NCBI GenBank assembly: GCA_045593825.1
Contig: JAZNXI010000129.1
Span: 1 to 11,490 of the forward strand
Reading direction: 5' to 3'
DNA length: 11,490 bases
Source of the DNA: SIG299 sp045593825
GTDB lineage: Bacteria > Bacillota > Clostridia > Lachnospirales > Lachnospiraceae
This document shows, piece after piece, positions 6,932 to 11,490 of this stretch. The notes beneath the pieces are model-generated. The model did no database searches and had not been told where the DNA came from. It saw only the letters and a list, made by a program, of their open reading frames with translations. The number at the start of each line of letters is the position of its first letter. Position 1 is the first letter of the stretch. Made by a program: the position numbers and the translations under genes.

Positions 6932-7099
6932 ATGACACTGGCAGATATTATCATTATTGTTTTGGTGCTTGCCATCGTTGGTATTGCGGCTGTTTATATC
7001 CGCAGGGAGAAAAAACAGGGCCGTTGTGTCGGCTGCCCGTATGCCAAAGAATGCGCAGCAAAAAAAGCAGGAAAAAGCTGTGGAAATCAAAACAAATAA
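6932..7099 (+). CDS. FeoB-associated Cys-rich membrane protein (55 aa)
   Basis: A small membrane protein of the family found directly after clostridial feoB genes. It is thought to assist Fe(II) transport, possibly filling the FeoC position, but the role is unproven. Translation gives one N-terminal membrane helix (residues 4-23, rich in Ile, Val, Leu and Ala), a basic stop-transfer stretch RREKK, and a tail with four cysteines spaced C32-x2-C35-x5-C41-x8-C50 (GRCVGCPYAKECA...SCG). The N-terminus is probably outside and the Cys tail in the cytoplasm by the positive-inside rule. AGAGG (6921-6925) overlaps the feoB stop and is 6 bases before the ATG, so it is translationally close to feoB. The gene ends about 50 bases before a strong terminator, closing the operon. 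The Cys pattern could bind iron or another metal. Confidence 0.9.
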   Translation: MTLADIIIIVLVLAIVGIAAVYIRREKKQGRCVGCPYAKECAAKKAGKSCGNQNK

Positions 7100-7150
7100 A
7101 TTTGCCGTATGAGTTTTGCTAAATCCTTTTTGTTAAAGATAATAGTGTGC

Positions 7151-7192
7151 TTCTATGAGAAAAGACCGCGAATGCGGTCTTTTTTCATAGAA
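7151..7192 (+). terminator. Terminator of the feo operon, with an unusually long stem
   Basis: The core AAAGACCGC (7161-7169) pairs with GCGGTCTTT (7174-7182) around GAAT, followed by a T-run to 7185. Complementarity continues outward, with TTCTATGA (7151-7158) pairing to TCATAGAA (7185-7192). The whole makes a 19-bp stem with a single G-U pair, and another TTTT follows at 7193-7196. Confidence 0.93.
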
Positions 7193-7199
7193 TTTTCAC

Positions 7200-7228
7200 T
7201 GGACGAATTCTTTATTTTCAGTTACAAT
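7200..7228 (+). promoter_or_regulatory. Promoter of the receiver-domain gene
   Basis: TGGACG (7200-7205) and TACAAT (7223-7228) are 17 bases apart, matching consensus at 4 and 5 of 6 positions. It starts just after the feo terminator, so the receiver gene should be an independent unit starting near 7235. This also makes the upstream ATG at 7109, which lies before the terminator, an unlikely start. Confidence 0.6.
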
Positions 7229-7264
7229 ACAGGTAAGGTATTTCAAAAGATTGGAGGAGCAAGG

Positions 7265-7642
7265 ATGAGCTCTGAGACAAAAACTATAATGATTGTAGAT
7301 GATGACGATGTGATTTCCACCATTGCCGACTTAGGTTTAAAAAGAGCGGGATTTAATACTGTGAAATGTTCCTCCGGAATGGCGTGTTTAGAAAGTTTAA
7401 TGTTTTATACGCCGGATATGATACTTCTTGATGTGGAAATGCCAATGATGTCAGGTATTCAAACGTTAGAGATTATTAAGAGCAACGACAATATCAAAGA
7501 CATTCCGGTTATGTTTTTAACCGGTTCTACCGATACCGGAACCGTAAAAGCGGCAAGAAGTCTGGGGGCAGTGGGGTATGTTGTAAAACCATTTGTTCCG
7601 CAGGAACTGGTTGATAAGGTAAAGGATATTTTAAAGTTATAA
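7265..7642 (+). CDS. Stand-alone response regulator receiver (CheY-like)
   Basis: A phosphorylation-switched signalling protein with no output domain. It has 125 residues making one complete receiver: acidic pocket D12-D13 (IMIVDDDDVIS), phospho-acceptor D56 (MILLDVEMP), switch T86 (VMFLTGS), aromatic switch Y105 and conserved K108 (GYVVKPF). GGAGGAG (7253-7259) is 5 bases before ATG 7265. The frame is open back to 7109, but that extension runs through the terminator and promoter. No histidine kinase, chemotaxis or output gene is nearby. The subtilisin-like protease begins 49 bases downstream on the same strand with no terminator between. It could be CheY-like, Spo0F-like or part of another relay; the sequence alone does not decide. 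Confidence 0.93.
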   Translation: MSSETKTIMIVDDDDVISTIADLGLKRAGFNTVKCSSGMACLESLMFYTPDMILLDVEMPMMSGIQTLEIIKSNDNIKDIPVMFLTGSTDTGTVKAARSLGAVGYVVKPFVPQELVDKVKDILKL

Positions 7643-7643
7643 T

Positions 7644-7672
7644 TTGCATTGGTGCAGAATAGAGAATAGTAT
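7644..7672 (+). promoter_or_regulatory. Weak possible promoter before the subtilase gene
   Basis: TTGCAT (7644-7649) and TAGTAT (7667-7672) are 17 bases apart but match consensus at only 3 and 4 of 6 positions. If active it would start just before the protease ATG. Co-transcription from the receiver gene is at least as likely. Confidence 0.25.
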
Positions 7673-7691
7673 TAAAGAAATGAGGTTCTCT

Positions 7692-9380
7692 ATGGCGCTG
7701 GTAGAACTGATACTGCTCACAAACGGGCAGCTTGATCAAAGTGAAGCGGTGCAAAAAGCAGAAATTACATATCTTTTGGGAGGATATGCCGTTGCGGTTC
7801 TTTCGGAAGAACAGGTAGAAAGCTTTTTAAAAGCACCGGAAATTTTATATGCGGAGCTTCCAACCAAAGTCGTTACTACAGTGGAGTATGGCAGGGCATC
7901 GTCCTGTATTACCAATCGTCCAACCGCAGGGAGTTTTCCGGAAAATTTAAATGGTACAGGGGTGCTGGTAGGCATTATCGATTCGGGTATTGACTACAGG
8001 CACCCCGATTTTTGTAAGGAGGACGGGACGACAAGAATTGCAGCGTTGTGGGACCAAAGTGCAGACGCAGGAAATCCGCCGGAGGGGTATTCTCTCGGAA
8101 CTTATTTTTCTGCGGAACAAATTAATGCAGACCTGCGGGAGGAACCGGGAGATGCTCAAAGAAGGATTGTTCCCGGATTGGATCTATCCGGTCACGGAAC
8201 TCATGTGGCAGGTATTGCGGCAGGAAACGGCAGGGCATCCGGAGGAAAATACCGGGGTGTGGCTTATGAAAGCGGACTTTTGGTAGTAAAACTTGCAGAA
8301 GTACGAAGCGGAAGTACGGAGGTTTCCGGTACGGCAAGACTTATGGAAGCGGTGGATTTTTGTGTGAGGTATGCCATGGAGCGGAATCAACCGCTGGCAT
8401 TAAATTTAAGCTACGGAACCGGGGAAGGTGCCCATAACGGAAGAAGCTTATTGGAAACCTATTTAAACACGGTATCTTCCATGGCAAAGTGTGTGATTTG
8501 TGTGGGTACCGGTAACAATGGTGTTGGCAGGACACATGCCGGCGGCAGATTACGGGAAGGAGAACCGCTTGCTTTGGAAATTGCGGTAGAAGGACAGGAA
8601 CAATCGCTGGGACTGGAGCTCTGGAATAATTATGCGGATGAATTCGATGTGGAACTGACAGCACCGGATGGAAAAACAACAGCCTTCCGTTTTGGAGAAG
8701 GAGAACCGGTGACAGCTTTTGGTTCCGCTTTTTTGTATTCTGCCACAGGAAAAACAGTGAATCTGGGAAGTGTGGAGGTAGAAGGTTTTTGGAGTGCCCC
8801 TACGGTATATCAGAATTTATGTGAACTGCGGATTAGCCTGACTGCTACGGGGGGAAACCTGGGTGTGGGAGTGTGGAAACTTACGCTGCTTCCTAAAAAC
8901 ATTGTGGAAGGAAGCTTTGATATCTGGATTTTACGGGGGCAGGAAAGCAGCAATACCGGGTTTGTGGAACCGGATTCTTTCCGGACCCTGACGATTCCGT
9001 CTACGGCAGATGGAGTAATTTCCGTAGGAGCCTACGATTATGGGAACTTGCAGGTGGCGGCCTTTTCCGGCAGAGGAACCGCCAGGGACTCCGGACGTAT
9101 GAAGCCGGATTTGGTGGCACCGGGAGTTGATATTGTTTCCTGCTCACCGGGAGGCGGTTATACGGCCCGCTCCGGCACATCCATGGCAACTCCCTTTGTT
9201 ACGGGAGGTGCGGCATTGCTTCTTCAGTGGGGCGTCGTGGAAGGCAATGACCCGTACCTGTACGGCGAAAAGCTGAGAGCATATCTGTTGGCCGGGGCAA
9301 CAAGACTGCCGGGAGAGAAGTATCCGAATCCGTTGTCCGGCTGGGGACGTTTATGTGTGAATGACAGTCTGCCGGAGTGA
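7692..9380 (+). CDS. S8 family subtilisin-like serine protease, Csp-like layout
   Basis: A predicted active serine peptidase of 562 residues. A short N-terminal region (1-about 88) resembles a propeptide and lacks a signal peptide. The catalytic triad is complete: D97 (GIIDSGIDYRHPDF), H168 (LSGHGTHVAGIAAGNG) and S497 (SGTSMATPFVTGGAALL), with oxyanion Asn N275 (GTGNNG). Between the oxyanion Asn and the Ser strand lies an extra region of about 150 residues (about 285-435) rich in beta strands. Clostridial Csp germination proteases have a jelly-roll insert within their subtilase domain, so this is Csp-like by layout. Related S8 peptidases of unknown role are common in Lachnospiraceae. GAGG (7682-7685) is 6 bases before ATG 7692; ATG 7680 is an alternative and the upstream TTG 7644 is unlikely. 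It uses more AAA/GGA codons than thrS, pepF or feoB, suggesting lower expression. Confidence 0.92.
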   Translation: MALVELILLTNGQLDQSEAVQKAEITYLLGGYAVAVLSEEQVESFLKAPEILYAELPTKVVTTVEYGRASSCITNRPTAGSFPENLNGTGVLVGIIDSGIDYRHPDFCKEDGTTRIAALWDQSADAGNPPEGYSLGTYFSAEQINADLREEPGDAQRRIVPGLDLSGHGTHVAGIAAGNGRASGGKYRGVAYESGLLVVKLAEVRSGSTEVSGTARLMEAVDFCVRYAMERNQPLALNLSYGTGEGAHNGRSLLETYLNTVSSMAKCVICVGTGNNGVGRTHAGGRLREGEPLALEIAVEGQEQSLGLELWNNYADEFDVELTAPDGKTTAFRFGEGEPVTAFGSAFLYSATGKTVNLGSVEVEGFWSAPTVYQNLCELRISLTATGGNLGVGVWKLTLLPKNIVEGSFDIWILRGQESSNTGFVEPDSFRTLTIPSTADGVISVGAYDYGNLQVAAFSGRGTARDSGRMKPDLVAPGVDIVSCSPGGGYTARSGTSMATPFVTGGAALLLQWGVVEGNDPYLYGEKLRAYLLAGATRLPGEKYPNPLSGWGRLCVNDSLPE

Positions 9381-9383
9381 GAT

Positions 9384-9436
9384 GGAAAAACAGCATTTTT
9401 TGCGGAAAAGTATGGTAGAACATGACTTGTTTTTCC
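9384..9436 (+). repeat. Distant 9-bp inverted repeat after the protease gene
   Basis: GGAAAAACA (9384-9392) and TGTTTTTCC (9428-9436) are perfectly complementary across 35 bases. The right arm overlaps the proposed -35 of the GH43 promoter. No normal terminator is visible between the protease and GH43 genes, so this may be a weak terminator, an operator or chance. Confidence 0.3.
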
Positions 9437-9454
9437 GGAGCGATTTGATATACT
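9427..9454 (+). promoter_or_regulatory. Promoter of the GH43 gene
   Basis: TTGTTT (9427-9432) and TATACT (9449-9454) are 16 bases apart; the -10 matches at 5 of 6 positions and the -35 only partly. The predicted start is near 9461, leaving a leader of about 57 bases before ATG 9518. Confidence 0.55.
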
Positions 9455-9465
9455 GTAACTAGGAA

Positions 9466-9481
9466 GACGGCAGGTGCCGTC
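9466..9481 (+). other. 5' leader hairpin of the GH43 transcript
   Basis: GACGGC (9466-9471) and GCCGTC (9476-9481) form a GC-rich 6-bp stem with an AGGT loop close to the predicted transcript start. No T-run follows, so it is not a terminator. A stabilising 5' hairpin or a regulator site is possible. Confidence 0.45.
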
Positions 9482-9517
9482 AGATAGGAAAAGAATTATA
9501 CATAGGAGGATAAAACT

Positions 9518-10879
9518 ATGCCAAATCCATATTTACCATTTTGGGAGTATATCCCGGACGGAGAACCAAGAGTATTCGGAGACCGTGTGTATGTGTACGG
9601 TTCCCATGACGAAGCCGGTTCCGACCATTTTTGTGACTATGTTTTAAAGTGCTGGAGTGCACCGGTTAACAATTTAAATGACTGGACCTGCCACGGTGAT
9701 ATTTTCCACACAAGAGCAGACCGCGACCATGCTTCCGACACTGACTGGACGGATGAACGGTGTCACCTGTACGCACCGGATGTGGTAGAAAAGGACGGCA
9801 AGTATTATCTGTTCGCTTATATTGTCAATGCCAAGGGTTGTGTGGCAGTCAGTGACCGTCCGGAAGGACCATTCAAACTGATTGCACCATACAAATATAC
9901 TATCTCCGATGAAATCTGCTGCAACGGCTGGTTTATCGATCCGGGCGTGCTGGTAGATGATGACGGCAGAGTGTATATTTACTGTGGTTTTGAGCGTTCC
10001 TTCCTTGCAGAAATTAATGGTGATAATATGTACGAAGTGCTGGACGGCACCTGCATCGAGCATTTTATTCCGATTGAAAAGAGAGAAGAAGACGGCTTTG
10101 TGGAAGAAAACAGTTTCTTCTTTGAAGCGGCGTCTCCACGTAAGGTAGGAGATACCTACTATATGATTTATTCTCCAAAACGCGGCAGCAGATTGGCGTA
10201 TGCCACCTCTAAGTCTCCAACCGGACCGTTCAAGTACCGTGGCTACATCATTGACAATGGTGTGGATTATCCGGGCGGAAACGACCATGGTTCCATTTGC
10301 TGCATTAATGGCCAGTGGTACATTTTCTACCACCGCATGACCAACAACAGCATTATGTCCAGAAGAGGCTGCGTGGAAAAAATCGAGATTTTACCGGATG
10401 GCACTATCCCTACAGTGGAAATGACCTCCCTCGGTTTTGAGGATTCCCTGCTTCCGTACCGTATTATTCCGGCAGAAATTGCCTGTGTATTAAAGAACGG
10501 TCCGTATGTAACAGAAAAGAATGTGTTTGAGCGTGTACTGACCAACATTAAGGATGGCAGTATCATTGGGTATAAGTACTTTGATTTTGGTGACGATGAT
10601 TCCAGCAAGACTATGGAATTTGCGGCAGAAATCAATGGTATGGGCTGTGATTCCGTGCTTCACATTTTAATTGACGGGGAAGACGGCGAAGAAATCGGAA
10701 CCTGTGCCATCGGCAGGGATAACGGCGTGGTAAAGACCGTAGTGAAGAATGTTACCGGCCGTCATTCCGTATTCTTTAAGGTGACTACAGGTTACGGCGC
10801 TAAGGACATCGGCTGGATGTCCGGTTACTTTGAAGGAAGAACTTTGTTTGAACTGAAGAATTTTGTGTTTATGAAATAG
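9518..10879 (+). CDS. Glycoside hydrolase family 43 enzyme with C-terminal CBM6-like domain
   Basis: A probable alpha-L-arabinofuranosidase or beta-xylosidase acting on arabinose- or xylose-containing oligosaccharides; the exact substrate is not readable. It has 453 residues. Residues 1-about 310 form the GH43 five-bladed propeller: NPYLPFWEYIPDGEPRVF with D14 as likely catalytic base, FIDPGVLVDDDGRVYIY with D141 as likely pKa modulator, and FFEAASPRKVGDTYYMIYS with E203 as likely general acid. H257 in NDHGSICCINGQWYIFYHR fits the axial His region. Residues about 325-453 read as a beta-sandwich ending HSVFFKVTTGY and EGRTLFELKNFVFM, a CBM6-like pattern. No signal peptide, so it probably acts in the cytoplasm on imported oligosaccharides. 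It is Cys-rich, which suits a reducing compartment. AGGAGG (9504-9509) is 8 bases before the ATG. No transporter or sugar regulator is in the window. Confidence 0.92.
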   Translation: MPNPYLPFWEYIPDGEPRVFGDRVYVYGSHDEAGSDHFCDYVLKCWSAPVNNLNDWTCHGDIFHTRADRDHASDTDWTDERCHLYAPDVVEKDGKYYLFAYIVNAKGCVAVSDRPEGPFKLIAPYKYTISDEICCNGWFIDPGVLVDDDGRVYIYCGFERSFLAEINGDNMYEVLDGTCIEHFIPIEKREEDGFVEENSFFFEAASPRKVGDTYYMIYSPKRGSRLAYATSKSPTGPFKYRGYIIDNGVDYPGGNDHGSICCINGQWYIFYHRMTNNSIMSRRGCVEKIEILPDGTIPTVEMTSLGFEDSLLPYRIIPAEIACVLKNGPYVTEKNVFERVLTNIKDGSIIGYKYFDFGDDDSSKTMEFAAEINGMGCDSVLHILIDGEDGEEIGTCAIGRDNGVVKTVVKNVTGRHSVFFKVTTGYGAKDIGWMSGYFEGRTLFELKNFVFMK

Positions 10880-10900
10880 TAGTTTGGAGCTTGACATAAG

Positions 10901-11490
10901 ATGATAGGACTAATAATTGCAGTTGTTCTTTTGGCGGTTTTTATAGTAGGTGTATACGCAATTTACCGCATTTGTTTTGGGGAGTTCAGGGAAAAATATC
11001 CGGAAGACGATGTGGCGCATTATATGCCCCAGGGACCTGCCTACGAGGCATTCAAAGAGGTAATTGAAAGAGGCATTCGTAACGTGGTAGAGGCAAAGGA
11101 GTATGAGGTGGTGGAAACCACGTCCGAAGACGGACTAACACTCCGGGGCAGGTATTATCACCGTCAGGACGGTGCTCCGTTGGTTATTTTCTTTCACGGC
11201 TACAAGGGCAGTATTTACCGTGACGGTAACGGAATTTACTCCTATTCCAAAAAGAATGGTATTAACCTGCTTTTGGTAAATCAACGTTCCCAGGGCATGA
11301 GCGAAGGCAAAACCATAACCTTTGGTATTATGGAACGCCGCGACTGCAAATCCTGGGTGGAATATGCAGTAAACCGCTTTGGCGAAGAAGTAAAAATTAA
11401 TTTGTTCGGTATTTCCATGGGAGCCGCTACCGTAATGATGGCAGCAGATATGAATTTGCCTTCTAATGTGAAAGGCATATTGGCCGATTG
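10901..11490 (+). CDS. Membrane-anchored alpha/beta hydrolase (3' end outside window)
   Basis: A serine hydrolase of the alpha/beta fold, possibly an esterase, lipase or peptidase; the substrate is unknown. The 196 residues present start with one membrane helix (residues 2-22, hydrophobic, followed by a basic YRICFGEFREKY). Next comes a strand pair (EYEVVETTSEDGLTLRGRYY) and the oxyanion strand LVIFFHGYKG (H99-G100). NLLLVNQRSQGMSEG follows, then the nucleophile elbow GISMG (170-174) with S172 as nucleophile. The acid and His of the triad lie beyond the window. GGAG (10886-10889) is 11 bases before ATG 10901, and the gene starts 21 bases after the GH43 stop with no terminator, so it may be co-transcribed. 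A TTGACA at 10891-10896 has no good -10 partner. Confidence 0.9.
   Translation, partial: MIGLIIAVVLLAVFIVGVYAIYRICFGEFREKYPEDDVAHYMPQGPAYEAFKEVIERGIRNVVEAKEYEVVETTSEDGLTLRGRYYHRQDGAPLVIFFHGYKGSIYRDGNGIYSYSKKNGINLLLVNQRSQGMSEGKTITFGIMERRDCKSWVEYAVNRFGEEVKINLFGISMGAATVMMAADMNLPSNVKGILAD

Noticed and set aside
7109..7264. 52-residue N-terminal extension of the receiver protein
   Set aside because: The extension crosses the feo terminator and the receiver promoter, and the strong GGAGGAG precedes ATG 7265. The receiver fold is complete from there.
8122..8679. Several minus-strand open frames opposite the subtilase gene
   Set aside because: Pro/His/Ser-rich translations typical of antisense shadow frames, overlapping the protease His region and its downstream core.
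9674..10333. 219-codon open frame on the minus strand inside the GH43 gene
   Set aside because: It lies opposite a well-supported GH43 reading frame with recognisable catalytic motifs. The translation has no family signature, and the region has no minus-strand promoter or ribosome binding site that I could see.
10891..10922. TTGACA at the start of the alpha/beta hydrolase gene as a promoter
   Set aside because: At 16-18 bases downstream there is no acceptable -10, and transcription from it would begin inside the coding region after the membrane anchor start.
1..11490. Search for CRISPR arrays, IS elements, tRNAs, toxin-antitoxin or phage genes
   Set aside because: No regularly spaced repeats, transposase-like frames, cloverleaf sequences or terminal inverted repeats were seen. 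All large frames belong to recognisable chromosomal families.

Overview
The window looks like chromosome of a Clostridia-class Firmicute, most likely a gut Lachnospiraceae member (Roseburia/Blautia/Dorea-like). This is inferred from protein style (clostridial ThrRS, PepF and FeoB variants), strong AGGAGG-type ribosome binding sites, sigma-A-like promoters, U-tailed hairpin terminators and moderate GC. No database search was possible. Nothing indicates a phage, transposon, CRISPR array or RNA gene, and coding density is high. No gene-free stretch exceeds about 200 bases.

Layout. (1) 1-728: the 3' end of threonyl-tRNA synthetase (thrS), closed by a terminator. (2) 759-2117: a MATE-family multidrug/cation exporter. 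(3) 2124-4015: an M3-family oligoendopeptidase F with its own promoter, ending in a terminator shared with the convergent gene beyond it. (4) 4020-7192: a ferrous-iron uptake locus. It holds a divergently transcribed DtxR-family metalloregulator without an SH3 domain, feoA, feoB, and a 55-residue FeoB-associated Cys-rich membrane protein that is easily missed. Two near-identical palindromes (GTTAGTTGnnnCTAAC) sit just before feoA and between feoA and feoB. The second follows an intrinsic terminator placed between the two genes. (5) 7200-9380: a stand-alone CheY-like receiver, then a subtilisin-family protease of the Csp-like layout with a large insert inside the catalytic domain. (6) 9427-10879: a cytoplasmic GH43 glycosidase with a C-terminal CBM6-like domain. 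(7) 10901-end: the start of a membrane-anchored alpha/beta hydrolase cut by the window edge.

How the genes work together. The clearest unit is the iron locus. The regulator probably senses Fe(II), since it carries a DtxR-type Cys in place of the MntR-type Glu. It probably binds the two palindromes and shuts off feoA and feoB when iron is sufficient, while FeoB, FeoA and the Cys-rich protein form the uptake machine. The receiver and protease are adjacent on the same strand with no terminator between them and may be co-expressed. The other genes look like independent housekeeping or accessory units.

I did not find a clearly new system. The best leads are the two-box, terminator-split feo architecture with its regulator's unusual metal-site residues, and the receiver plus intact Csp-like protease pair.
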